Below are positions 1 to 12,054 of a stretch of DNA of 64,000 bases, one piece after another. The notes under the pieces are model-generated. The model was not told where the DNA came from, did not search any database, and saw only the letters and a list, made by a program, of their open reading frames with translations. Position numbers and translations under genes: made by a program. Source of the DNA: Gloeophyllum trabeum ATCC 11539 (Eukaryota > Basidiomycota > Agaricomycetes > Gloeophyllales > Gloeophyllaceae); contig NW_006920410.1 of the NCBI RefSeq assembly GCF_000344685.1, forward strand, positions 1,537,516 through 1,601,515, in the 5' to 3' direction. Within the stretch, counting starts at the first letter, position 1; every line of letters starts with the position of its first letter.

Positions 1-899
1 CAACGGGCAAGGGGCCGTGGGAACGTCCCGGATACTGCCGTACCCCTGTTGTCACTGTGCTCGACGTTGCCCGACGCGTTGTCGACGATGTCGACGAAGG
101 TTGTGCTGAAACTCCCAAACAAATACTGAAAAAATTGCAATCCTTCTGAACAGGCATAAATTTGCAACTATTAGGGTGTAAATGTCTAGAAATGTATAGG
201 TGTTGTATGAAAGTTTGCCCTCGAAGAGTGTGCTGGATAGTGTGGCCATATTAGATTTGTCTTGTTGAAGTTCATCGTGGGTCGCGTCACAGATACCACA
301 CCACCGCATTTATTCTGCCGCTATTTGTACTCATCTCCTGCCCATGCAGCATTTGCAGCTAACAGAGCACACATGTTGCTGAAGCCCGCAAGGCTGGCCA
401 AGGGTGTGTGGCAGACGCCACAATTTCCTTCCCACACTTGCCGACTACCTAATGCGGTAGCAGGTCGGGACCGTCGAACATGCGTGTGTTTGCTCCCTTG
501 CAATTCGCCGCGATGCGTTACTAGTAGTATAGGGGGAATGCGCAACGGCGTCGGATATGGATTAGTTTCATTGACATTGGTGCGCACGTCAATGCTCCCT
601 ATCGCAATTGTAGAGTTTGTCTTTATATTGAACGCACCTCTTGACTCGCAACATTGATTGTCAATGTGCAACGACTTCTCGCATAGCTCCTCAAATGAAC
701 AGAATAATTGATATTAAATAGGTTGGTACAATAAGCTCAGAAGGAACCAATTTTTTCCGTGTATTTTTAGGAATATTCATCGCTTAACATTTGTCGACAT
801 CGCCGACAACAGCGTCGACAACGCGTCGGGCAACGTCGAGCACAGTGACAACAGGGGTACGGCAGTATCCGGGACGTTCCCACGGCCCCTTGCCCGTTG
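1..899. mobile_element. Non-autonomous DNA transposon (MITE-like) with long terminal inverted repeats
   Basis: Bases 1-87 are the exact reverse complement of about 813-899. Similarity continues inward for roughly 15 more bases after a 12-base indel. The arms start CAACGGGCAAGGGGCCGTGG. The interior of about 700 bp is AT-richer and holds only short overlapping open frames on both strands with no recognisable transposase motif, so the element looks non-autonomous. The left end coincides with the window edge, so the true outer boundary and any target-site duplication cannot be seen. The superfamily is unassigned. Confidence 0.8.
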
Positions 900-904
900 C
901 TCTC

Positions 905-925
905 AGCGGGATTCGAACTCACGGC
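905..925 (-). other. Pol III B-box-like / tRNA T-arm-like fragment abutting the element
   Basis: On the minus strand the sequence GAGTTCGAATCCCGC matches the T-arm/B-box consensus GGTTCGANTCC closely. It is followed by a 7-base acceptor-like stretch (TGAGAGC) that runs straight into the inverted-repeat element. I could not build a cloverleaf upstream of it, because no acceptor 5' half or anticodon arm pairs. It is best read as a tRNA 3' remnant or a chance B box. Confidence 0.3.
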
Positions 926-3900
926 GTGCCCTCAGCCAAACGCAAGTGCGAAGTGCAAATGCAAAATAGACCTGACACTCCTGGTCAACCGTAGTATCTC
1001 TATTCAATTGTGTACTGTACGACACAACACTGTATATAGCCGCTCGTTAGTGTGATACGTATACGCGCTATTGACCTCGCAGATCCGAGTGTCCTGTCAG
1101 TGGCGTCCAGTCTTGCGGGATAATGCAGCGGTAAAGATGTTATTTTTAGATACCTTGCATTGGCCATGATTGGGTGCCTCACATGGGGATGCACAAAGTC
1201 CTTGTTCCGCAAATTTAAATACGTACTCCAGGAAGAGGATTTCTCGAGGCCGTCCGGACTCACACATCAGATAATGCGGGTATCGGGCACGTTTTGTTTG
1301 TATATCGGACTGGCTTGCGATTCTTGACCGCATCTGCCAACCACAGTAGAGAGTGACAAAAGCTTCCAGTCAGGGAAGATCTATGTAGACAAAGCCGTGA
1401 CGATTGTACCTGTATGCACCTTTTCCTTTTCATACGAGAAAGGAAAACAACAGGTGCGCGTGCATCTGTCACAGCAGCCCATGTATCACTCGTAACGTAT
1501 GGTTTATCAATATGAACAACAGCCGATGTCGTATGTAGATGCATGGAAGAACGAGGGACTCGGGGCATTGACAAGCGATGTCTGAGTGGGGCCGAGGTGG
1601 TGATTCGAGTTCGGGGGAGGAGGGGGGAGGTTGTTACCATGCGACCGCGAAACCGATGGAGCACGTATGATGGGTAAGAATAGTCGACTCGGAGGGAACT
1701 TCCTGTTGATTTTGGGCTTTCAGAGGAGGTAAATGGTATGTCCCCCAGCGGCGACCGCGGTAAGAAGGCGACTAGGAGTTCGTAAGGGATACTGACCACA
1801 GACTGGATTGTGGAGATACGACAGCCGCAGAAGGACGCGCAGGCAAGCTGGTAGAATACCGATCCGATCCAATCCGAGGACATGCCAGTATACGATATCG
1901 GCGAAGCATAACCTTGTACTCTTCATGCCATCCTCCGGTCTGAAGAATACAGATCCCGCATTCCAAAGCGCGAAAGGAAAGACTCTGCCACACAGAGTTG
2001 CAATTGCCGGAATCTCAGAGTGAATTCAGCGCTAGCCATACCGGAAGCGGCGGAAGAAACACCGCGCCTGAGATCAGTGCCACATCTTTAGCAGACAGGA
2101 CTTCCCTGCGAGAGCCCCGAGTCCGGGGAAAGCTATACAGCATCCGGAAGGAGAAGCCCGTTCGACTTTGCTGGTTCCCGGGTCGGGTGGGCGGTTCCGT
2201 GAGATGCAGCGTATCTCGAAATCATGGCTGTAGAACCTACGGCGAATACGGAACATGGCAAGCGGGAGAGGATCTCGAATAGTCTTCCTACGCCGCGGAG
2301 GAAGAGGGATACTACGCGGGTTGTAGCTAAGAATCCCAGATGGGGACATGATTGCCCGGCGTGATAGCCCTTGAGAATCCCGGAAAGATATTCCAGGGTT
2401 TCCGGAGGTAAACTCGAACGGCAACGTGACAGCGTCCAGCAACCCAACTGCGATCTGGCGGCATCCGTAGACCGCAGCTGCTGAGATAAAGACGATCAGC
2501 ATTGAATAGGTGACCGGGGAGGTATAGCGGCAGATAACTCACCGGGAAAGGGAATGCCTGTATGTGCAGCCGATAAGGAGGGATGGGCGCATGAGCGACA
2601 GCTCTGCATTTGAGCAGGCTGATGCCACTCAAGTTGGCGTAGCTTGATCTCAGCGCCTCTAGATCTGGGACGTCGAGTAACGGTACCGGCTCCATATTAT
2701 CAGGCTCGAGGCCTTTGAGCGGGGTAATGCGTATATACGAGCAGCAGACCGCACCGTGATCGCGTCGCGTTGGTGGCATATCCTTGATGATGAGTAGAGA
2801 CAGACCAGAAGCAGGCGGGTAAGGTAATGCTGGAAGTGCTAGATGCTTGGTGTCGACATCTCTAGCAACAATCAATTAATTGCTTGTAAACTTACTCCTG
2901 AATGATCTTCAGGATAAGGAAACAGAACCATGCAATAGGAAATCAACGGGAGACGGCGCCATTGATACATCCGTCAGTTCTAGCAAGAGCGAACATACAA
3001 TAGGTGTCGCCGGTGGGTGCAGCGGAGAGCTAGGTTGCCTGAGCAACCTGTGAATGAAGTCAATGGTTACTCTGCGGATGAATGATTGTCAAAGGACAGG
3101 AATAGCGGAGGAATCCTGGTATACGGGCAGCCCATGCCAAAAGTACTCCCTTCGAGGCAACACGAATACGACTTACTGAATAGGTTGAAGCGGACTTTAG
3201 CCGCTATGTTCGTAGATATGGTCAGGAATAGTAGCGTGCTCCTCCGATGCGGCCCTGGGATGTGGCAGTTCACCACTGTCCGTGAAGTGGGACCATGTCA
3301 CGCTCAAGGACAGGTAAGATATTCCTAGACGCAAATCGCCACCGCATGAGGGTCCTGAAATATCCATAGAGCGGTAGAACGTCGGACAGTTGACACCGTA
3401 ATGAATGCTGCGCGGGAACGGGCCAGTCATGCAGACAAGAATTTCATGTCACCGAAGGGACTAGTACTTTCGGGAGTGGGCAAACATAAACTTCAGGACA
3501 GAATTCGCCGCGACAAGCATACCAGCGATAGGCTAGTTTTACGGGGAGAGCATACATTCGGTGTAGTCAGCAGCGAATGAGATATGTCACTTTACTGGTA
3601 TCGAGAGCGGCTGACCAGAACCCTGTGTCTCTTGTGTGCACTTGACAGTGTTTAGACGATGGAGTTGATAAACTCTAGCCTAAGCTAGTCCTGAGAGTAC
3701 AGGAGAGACTCGGACGGCACTTAGCATCAAACCGAGGTGTCCAACTGATAACATTGGGCCGAAAAAGCAGCTGCAAGTGAAGTCATGGGCACGGCGAGTG
3801 GTCGGCATGGGCCAGTGCTCGCCCGGAGCTGACGGCGGACCCGAGGCTTCGGAAACGTGGCCGCGTTTGATCTGATCTTATCGAGATGGGCGTCAGGTAG

Positions 3901-4516
3901 ATCTGGCACGTCACTGTGCCGGCATTGGCCGGCACGGGCTCCCCAAACACGATCGCGTTTTGGTTATGGACGTTGGAGCGACTTGTTTGATTTGCTTGAT
4001 TCTTTGTTCTCAAGGCTTCAATTTCTCATGACAGACAGAACAACGTTACCTCGCAGGGAATCCTGTTGTTCAAGGCATCGCACAGCAGGAAACATGTGTC
4101 GCGTGTCTGGGCTCGACATCAGGGACCGGGCGCAGTCGAGGAGGCCCGGACAGAACGATTTACACGAAGGCTGGGGTTCGCCGTGGGCGGCGAGCAAACT
4201 CCAAACCCCTCACATCACCGGCGTGACGGATCCCAGTTCTATCGGACCGAGGCACCCCACTAAACCAAAATAACCGAATGACATACCCCCGCCCTTGCTC
4301 CCCTGCCGACTCGCCTGGTTTATGCATTTTTTAATTTACGCTGGCTAAACGCTGTGACATGTCCCGGCTCTGGACTTGTACGGTTATGTTGCCGTTACAG
4401 GGCCTTCCATTCATAGCTCACCATAACAAGGTCAGTCACTCCTGTTCTCTGCGCTCTGACCATCCACCCGCCACAGATCTCCTTCCCCGCCAGGCATCAC
4501 CGACCCGCTCTCTATA
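926..4516. other. Gene-poor stretch, no recognisable gene
   Basis: Both strands carry many open frames of 60-200 codons, but none shows a family motif, and neighbouring frames do not join through consistent splice sites into a recognisable protein. The minus strand between about 3600 and 1700 has scattered splice-like signals and short hydrophobic stretches, so a decayed or rapidly evolving spliced gene cannot be excluded. The last few hundred bases (4270-4516) are the probable promoter and leader of the acyltransferase gene. Confidence 0.5.
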
Positions 4517-6403
4517 ATGGCTGTCGCAACCATCTCTGCCGTTACCTCCCTCCCGACTCCCCCTCCGTCCCAGCTCTCCTTTGACATGGCCTCGACATCC
4601 AAGTCCCCCCTCGCAGGCATGCCCATCGACCAGCATGTCGCCGGTCTTGCAATATCCGCTGAGGTCCCGACACCGCAGCAGACGCGAGTGCGCTACGAGC
4701 GCAAGCTGGGCGATAGTGAACTCTCCTACTATCTGCCTTCGCGGGCCAATGGAGTCAACGACATGTTCGTTCATGTGCTTTCATACGTCGCGTGGTACTA
4801 AACGTACCACAGGTATCTCCACCTCGGATTCAAGGCCCCCGAACATTTCACCACTCGAGCCCGAGTCAGCACGGTATGGGCCATCATGAGATTGCGCCAT
4901 CCGCTCCTCGCTGCTCGAGTAGACATGCAGGAGGGCGTGTACGATGATGTGCGATTCGTGTAAGCTATACCGTCATACGTACCCTCGGTGGTTCCTGAGC
5001 AATGTGCTTCACAGATACTACTCGCCGTCATCTGTCGATGATGCAATTTTAGACGCAAGCGAGAACCTGGAATATCGGACGCAAGACAAAGACGAGCTGA
5101 TCAGCTCGTATCTGAATGGCCCGCGCACTCTGTCGAACGATCGGGTATCCTACCTCATCCTTTCGCAACCATCTTCGCAGCTCATCCCATCTCCCCCTCG
5201 CACGCCCACCTCCTCTACAAGCAGTTCATCCCAAGACGCCCCTTCGGAAATCGAAGGCAGCTACGACCTCCTCATCTGTGCCGCCCACTTCCTGGGCGAC
5301 GGCATGGCGCTGCACCAGTTCGCACACGACTTTTTTACACTGCTCGGCGGCGAGAAGACGCAATCTGAGCTCGTCGAGCTCCTGCGTCACGAGTGGGAGT
5401 CCCGCAGGACCGCCGACGTCCTGCCCCCCGCCCTGGAAGACAACCTGCCCGTGACGGGCAACAAATTCCGCAGGGCTGCCGTGAAGGTGGAGTTCCAGAA
5501 GAACCAGGACAGGCTGATCGGCGGGCAGACGTTCTCGCGCGCGGCGGGGAAGCCGAGGCGCACGATCGTGCCCACGGTCGCGTTTGATGAGGAGAGGACG
5601 AGGGCGATGTTGAAGCGATGTAAGGAGAATGGGGTGTCGATATCGGCTGCGCTGTTCGCGCTGTGTAATGTCGTGTGGGCGAGGATGGCCAGCAAGAAGG
5701 AGTTGCCGATGTAAGCATACATGCCTGTTCACATCGCATGGGCTTGGCTGATAAGTTATACAGGATGATGTACTCTGCTCTGAACCTCCGACCCTACTTC
5801 CCAGTCCAGCCTCCGCACCCGTCCTACTGGTTCCTCGCCGTAGGCTACTTCAACGTCATCCTCCCGTCCTTCCTCCCGTCCGATTGCGACGAGCGCAGGA
5901 TCTTCTGGCACCGCGCGCGGCAGGCGAAGGCGCAGTCGGCCGCGGCGGCGAAGAGCAAGATGATCAAGGAGCGGACGCAGGAGATGGCGAAGGAGCGCGG
6001 GGCGCGCGCGAGGCAGTGGGCTGGGGAGGATGATGAGAAAGAGAGGATGGAGCAGGCGAAGGCGGCGGGGGTTGTCCTGCCCGCCGCCGCTCCTGCTCTT
6101 GCTCCTGCTCAGCAACCTAAGCCTCCAGCGAAGGTAAACCCGAAGCCGCCCTCGCAAGCCCTCATCGGCTTGTCCCTCCTCGGGAACCTCGACGGGATCT
6201 ACAAGCACCAGTCGTTCCCTGCGATCAAGATGCACACGCTGACCACCGGATCGCGCCAGCGCCCTGGCGGGATGCTGCTGTTCGGGTATACGTTCGTCGG
6301 GAAGCTGTGGATCAGTCTTGGGTATGATGTGAACGGTTTTGGGGAGGACGCGGGGGTGTTCTGGGAGAGGCTGATTGACGCTGTGGACGAATTTCTGGGA
6401 TGA
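4517..6403 (+). CDS. Acyltransferase of the HxxxDG (condensation / CAT-like) superfamily
   Basis: Four exons (4517-4764, 4813-4959, 5015-5710, 5764-6403) with GT-AG introns of 48-55 nt give 576 aa. The motif HFLGDG at about residues 222-227 fits the HxxxDG catalytic motif of condensation-domain and chloramphenicol-acetyltransferase-fold acyltransferases; the His is the expected general base. The C-terminal half carries PMMMYSALNLRP and a GKLWISLGYD segment as in fungal alcohol- or polyketide-type acyltransferases. Between them lies a low-complexity Ala/Lys/Arg/Glu/Pro insert (about residues 415-500) that should be a surface loop. No signal peptide or membrane segment is visible, so it is probably cytosolic. 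The acyl donor and acceptor cannot be told from sequence. No biosynthetic neighbours suggest a secondary-metabolite cluster. Confidence 0.85.
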
Positions 6404-7231
6404 ACTGGACTACTGTAAGCTCGAGCTCCGTGTGCGTGATCTACTGGTATGGACGACTTTGCGATGATATTCGGACATCTTGGACTTTGCATATAATATC
6501 TGTCTTGCGCTGTAGAACCTAGTGTAGTAGTCTGTCAAACACTGATGTTTGTGTATAGTAAACCAAACTGAATCCGCCTTGCTTTCGAATGTCAGTAATA
6601 TCTGCCCTGTCTTCTCGCGGCGCCTAATCATCAAGACCTTCTTGTGCATGTTACGCCACAGCGTGGCCCTTCATTCAGCTTTCCTGAGCACTTCAACTGA
6701 AAGATAACGAACAGAACCGAGGTCCAACTGGTGTTGCTGTCGGCCCACAAACCCATCTTTCCTGGGGCGCATCAATAGAGGATTACTTTGCGAACCTTGA
6801 TTAGTTCACTCCTGGATGATATTCGACTCGCACTACAACATCCGCGAACCCCGCCACGTTTCGTGCAAGCATATCCACAGTACAAGTAATAACCACGCAA
6901 GTTGACAGCTCAAGGCACCGTTAGGCGTTCTGGCATCCCGCCGGATGTGGACCTGTCATCCTTCTTCCGAAAACTGCTCAGGGGCCCGTCCAAAACATCC
7001 GTCCCGCTCAATTAATCGGGAGCGAGCTCTCCCATTCCCCTGGCTGCCCTGGATGTTAATGTGCTTCAGGTTTCAACTGATCGAGGACTAGTGCGGGTGT
7101 TATGTCCAAATTTTGATCACAATTCGACGGGGCCCGCCAGGGAGCATGATATTTCGTGCGGCTGCGTCGGTGCTGGTGGTTCATCCAGGACCGCCTGGAG
7201 TCGGCTGTTCTCCTGGTTTGCCTGACCTGCT
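6404..7231. other. Intergenic: 3' region of acyltransferase, promoter of fucosyltransferase-like gene
   Basis: I see no supported gene. Both flanking genes point to the right, so the stretch holds a 3' UTR and a promoter. Confidence 0.6.
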
Positions 7232-9117
7232 ATGCCCGTAACCAGTCGGACGAGAGACGGGTGGCCAGCGACGCCGTCTAGGGAGCCTTTACTGCCCACG
7301 CACGAAGATAAAGACGAGTTTATTATGCTCAGGGGTCACTTCAAGCTTCGACACTCCTTGACACGATCATTACTGCGCTACGGCAGCCCGCCCTCTGTTC
7401 TAGTCACCTGTGCTCTGCTCCTCTGTGTGGCTTCTTCCGTACTGCTCATATCTACGATCTCGAAATCTGGGTCTTCTCCGTTACCGTTGGATGTGAATGG
7501 CACTGGCACAGCTACGACCGAGGTCGTATGCCCGAAGCCACAGTATCCTGACGCCAAAGTTCTTGATCCAAAGGCGTATGTCCTGGGCTCGCCTACTGCG
7601 AGGTTCCGAGGTGAGCTCCATCCAGTTTGGTGTACCAGGAATAGTGCTTAATCGTACCTTGTGCCAGATAATCTGAGAAATGACACGAAGTACATCACCT
7701 CCTGGGACGCTGCTGGCTGGAGTATGTATTTGGTATACTGATTTCGTGCTCAATGATAACTAATGATAATGTCCAAATCCTGTAGCAAACGATGTCATGG
7801 CTCTCGTGGGTCATACTTCGTTTGCATGCTCTCGCGCTGTGATCCTGATTTGTGATATGTACAGGGCAACATGATCTACCTTGGCTCGATAACGGACCGT
7901 ATCCCGATCATCCCACCATTCACGCCTTCCCACTTGAGCAAGAGCGCAGGCGCTATTAATACTGGGGATATCTTCGACCTGCCTCGACTCTCTGCTCACT
8001 TGCAACTGCCTCTAGTCGAATGGCACCAGGTCAAACAAAGCGACAGCGAGGAGATGGACCAACTTGGATGCTGGAGCGTGTGGGAAGCAGCGCACCAAGA
8101 GGCGGACGGTACGAGAAGGCCCCGGCCTCATCGAGGGGAGGAGGTGCTTAAGCTAGGTACGATGCATCGTCATTATACGCGGAGACCTGGTGATGAAGCA
8201 ATATATCTTAGATATCTCATACACGCGTGCACCCGATTTTGTGGCAATGGGACGGGACGATCACGCGCATATGTGGGGATTAGCAGCGCTCGGATTCTCC
8301 GAGTACCGCTCTCAGCATCTAAGCGCACCGCACCCCTCAAGTCAAAGCGGAAGTGTTTTATATCCGGACGAGCAGGTGCTGTGCTTCGATCTTCTGTACT
8401 ACGTCAGCGTCTTCCAAGTAAGTAACTCTTCATCGCCGCGAGTGAGCGACTGACTCTCCTCCAGCCGTTCGAGTACGAACATGAGCATAGCCCCGTATGG
8501 AGAGATGTGGTTCGCCACATGAGGTGGACGGAGCGGCTGGAGGGCATAGCTCAAGGTTATATCCGACGAATCCTAGGTGTGCCAGAGGGATCTGATATAC
8601 CTCCGGTAAGTCGTCGGTGCTGTGCAGGATCTCTGTCCTTGAACTTATCGTGCACCAGTTTATCGCGATTCACTTCCGAAGAGGCGATTTCAAGGTCCAC
8701 TGTCCCGAGTGGAAGACAGATGGTTGCTTTGCTACCCTAGCGATGTTTGCCCAGGCCGTTTCGGAGGTGCAGGAAGAGCTGTGGGTCCGTAAGGGCATCC
8801 GAGTCACCGAAGTAATCATGCACAGTGATGAGCAAGATCCCTCGTGGTGGGACGAGGTCGCTGCGCTTGGTTGGAAGTGGCCAGACCATGGGAGGCAGAG
8901 AACGGTTGAAACATACGGACAATGGTGCGCTGAGTCGAAACGTATCAATTGAGTCAATCTTCTTACAACCAGCAGGTATCCAGTGTTGATTGACGCCGTG
9001 ATTCAATCATCTGGCGTTGGCTTCGTCGGGACGCAGAGGTCTACCATGTCGTTACTTGCTCAAAAACGAACCGAAGAATGGCAGGACGGTGTCATTAGAG
9101 AGGTGCGGTGGGGTTAG
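7232..9117 (+). CDS. O-fucosyltransferase-like type II membrane protein, copy 1
   Basis: Eight exons (7232-7610, 7668-7721, 7786-7805, 7865-8156, 8212-8417, 8465-8605, 8659-8924, 8976-9117) give 499 aa. A short cytosolic N-terminus is followed by one hydrophobic segment (about residues 52-74), giving Golgi/ER type II topology. The lumenal part carries FIAIHFRRGDF, matching the HxRRGD nucleotide-sugar motif of fucosyltransferases, and near the C-terminus GFVGTQRSTMSLLA, the segment that closes the GDP-fucose pocket in this fold. The family is common in Agaricomycetes and its substrate is unknown. The next gene (9595-11450) is a tandem paralogue with the same eight-exon structure and the same 20-nt third exon. 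The fold assignment is confident at superfamily level; the donor sugar is inferred. Confidence 0.85.
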
Positions 9118-9594
9118 GATGGTGTAGGTATTGCATAAAAATATTTACTGTATACCGTTGTAACATCTACGGGCGGTGTAATGAGTACAAACTGAAACTG
9201 AAGCAGGATCCTCGATAGGCAAGACGTTTGTGGCAATTCTTCCGAATAGGCCGAGTGCTTGATTGATCGGAAAGGGCACCATTCCCACGCTTACCAGGCA
9301 CTACTGCCTCCCGCCTTAATTACATCCCACTGCTCACGTCACAGACCTGATTAATTAGTGACCCCCGGTAGGTTGGGATTGGTCTGGATACTCGGCCAGT
9401 GCAACATGTTTTCCGCGTCCCGGCCATGTTGTCCGTTATCGCCTACTCGCCGTGATGGCATTTCGAGGCGGAGCGACAGCCAAGATCTTGCTCGTCATCC
9501 CGCTTCCGAGCTCGAACACTCGCCTTGCGATAACTTGCCACTCTACCACGTTCTCTCAACCCTCCGCTCGTTATACTGTCTGCTCAACTCGTAG
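9118..9594. other. Intergenic between tandem paralogues
   Basis: No gene seen. It contains the 3' UTR of copy 1 and the promoter of copy 2. Confidence 0.6.
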
Positions 9595-11450
9595 ATGCGG
9601 CGACGATCCAGTACCTTCAATAAAGATGAAAGTGGCTTTTACCTGGGTCATATGCGAAATCCCCCGTCTTCCTGCCGTCGACGTAGACTTCTCTATTTGG
9701 TATTTGGAATCCTTGCAGTAACGGTCACCCTGTATTCTGGATTCCTTGTATCTTCTCCAGGTCGAAGAAGAGACCTTCCTACAGAAACAGCTGCCTCGTC
9801 GGAGAAACCACAACATGAGGTTGACCGGCTTATTGCAGAATGGGAGGCAGATAAAGACAACGAGAGGTTTGACCCGGCATCTTACCTACTCGGTCCTCCA
9901 ACCCAATCCTTCCGAGGTGAGTGCGATTATTTGCTGATGAACATCGCCATTGAGACTTCCCCAGATAACCTACGGAATGACACCAAATACATTACTTCCT
10001 TCCACAGTGCAGGGTGGAGTAGGTTGTTACACTCACGTTTGATGTTGCTTAGCTGACAATTGAATCTATGAAGCTAACGACGTCATGACTATGGTGAGAT
10101 GCCCTCGATCCTATTCGAGCAGAAGCAGTAGTATACTAATATCTCATCCACTAGGCCAATCTCATATATCTCGCAAAAATCTCCGATAGAATCCCCATCA
10201 TCCCTAACTTCACTCCAGAGTATCATGTCGGAGGTCCGGACGTCGAACGGATACCATTTAGCGAAGTATTCGACGTTCCGCGGCTGAGCAAAGCCATAGA
10301 CTTGCCCATCCTAGAGTGGCATCAAGTGAAGGATACAGAAAGCGAAGAGATAGAGGAACTCGGCTGCTGGAGCGTATGGGCCAGTGTGTCACGCCCGCCG
10401 GAAGGCCCCAGAGGTTCCAGAGTACCTAGTGATCTTGGATTAGGTCCGTGATGTGAGCTAGTCTCAGTATCATGCAGCTGATGCCGACATGTGCTAGATA
10501 TATCTTACACCCCCGTCCCCGACTGGGTGCCTTCGGGGCATAATTCACATACTACGTTCTGGAAGCTTGCGCCTTTGACTTTCCCGGCGACCCGCGCAAA
10601 GAATCTTGGGAAGCCAATTCCATCACCCGAGAAAGGTGTTGTCGTGCATCCGGACGAACAACTGGCTTGTTTTGATTATCTATACTATGTCGCTGCACAC
10701 GAGGTGAGCCGCGCTGATTACTGCGAGGATCCTTGACCCTTGGTTACTGACGGACATCCCTCATATAGGATTTTGAATATGAGCTTGAATTTAGTCCCGC
10801 ATGGAGACATGTGCTGTATCATTTCAGATGGACACCAACCATACAGAATCTCGCCATATACTATCTTAGACGCGCCCTGAAGGTCGCACCTGGAGCCGAC
10901 ATTGTCATTCCACCCGTAAGCCTGCCATGCTGTCAATAGTCTCGTCAGGGGCCATCTGACCATTCCGCAGTACATCGCTATCCATGCCCGTCATGGTGAC
11001 TTTGGAATTTCCTGCAAGGAGACTCCAGCCTCTATCAAATGCTTTGCCCCCGTTTCCTCGTTTGCTCAAGCTGTAGCCGAGGTGCAACGGGAGATTCTAG
11101 AAAGGGATGGGATCGTCATCCCTAACGAGCACGTCGTGATGACGAGCGACGAGAAGGATCCGGAGTGGTGGGACCTGGTCGCCAGCTATGGCTTCACATG
11201 GGTGGACTACAAGAAGGAGAATGTTGTCGAGATCCTCGGCAGATGGTGAGGGTAACGCTTCCCCTGTAAGAATCGTATATTGAAAGAAAACGTTAGGTAT
11301 CCCACTTTCATCGACGCTGTCATTCAGTCAGGCGGCAGGGGCTTTGTTGGGTGTGAACAGTCGACCATGTCTCTCATAGCTGGCCGCCGTGTGCGGGAAT
11401 GGCATGGAGGGATCACCAAATTCATCCCCTGGGGACCGGCCAGTCCATGA
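9595..11450 (+). CDS. O-fucosyltransferase-like type II membrane protein, copy 2
   Basis: Eight exons (9595-9916, 9965-10018, 10074-10093, 10155-10443, 10498-10703, 10769-10915, 10971-11245, 11297-11450) give 488 aa. Every intron falls at the same place and phase as in the upstream paralogue, so the pair arose by tandem duplication after the introns were fixed. One membrane anchor follows a basic N-terminus. The nucleotide-sugar motif is changed: copy 1 has HFRRGDF and this copy has HARHGDF, keeping the first Arg and losing the second. The C-terminal GFVGCEQSTMSLIA segment is retained. The change may alter donor use or lower activity. The N-terminal stem differs strongly between the copies while the lumenal domain is conserved. 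Confidence 0.85.
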
Positions 11451-12054
11451 GTGAGAGGTCTTTCGATAAACTCCAGTCTCATACATCTAGAGTTGTGCTT
11501 TGTGCTATCATGTAACGATCAGTTAATATTACTGTACAGTGCTTCTAGTGGTTGGGAACTGATCAAGCTGCTCTAAAACCCTACCGCACCCTGTCAGCGG
11601 CCATTGGAGTAGAGTGGGGAGTTCCTACCAACCAACAGTGTTGGCTGACCTGAATTTCCTGCCATACTATACGAACATATGGTACTTTCTGCTGCCCGGC
11701 CCTCTACAACAGACCACCCTCCAATCCCACCACAGAGCCGTCTGGTGTCGCGGGCGACCCCTTTGAAGGAGTATCGGCCGTCTAAGCACTGCAACGCGAT
11801 CCCAATTGTATCGGCGCAGTACGTCCGGACAAATGATGTGTCCTCAACTGAAGACGCTTCAATGCCTGGAGTGGGTGTAGTCCACTAGCATGCCCGATTG
11901 GGCGAGCTGCGCCCGTGTTGTAACGCCCTGTAAGGATTGGTTGAGCAATATCGATGTTCTTCGACTCCACCAAAGGCCAGTGACTTGAGCGGCCCACCGC
12001 CCGTGATGGAACATCCGTTCGCCCATACGGCATGTACACAAGGCAGCAAGTCAC
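11451..12054. other. Convergent intergenic region
   Basis: It lies between the 3' ends of a plus-strand and a minus-strand gene. Only unsupported short open frames are present. Confidence 0.6.

Noticed and set aside
262..671. Coding capacity inside the terminal-inverted-repeat element
   Set aside because: Two overlapping opposite-strand frames of 116-131 codons have no transposase catalytic motif and look random.
2074..3430. A possible spliced membrane-protein gene on the minus strand, including a stretch resembling a Pmp3-type segment (FLPPLPVWLALNS)
   Set aside because: The hydrophobic pieces sit in different frames, junctions do not give a consistent phase, and no family motif continues across them.
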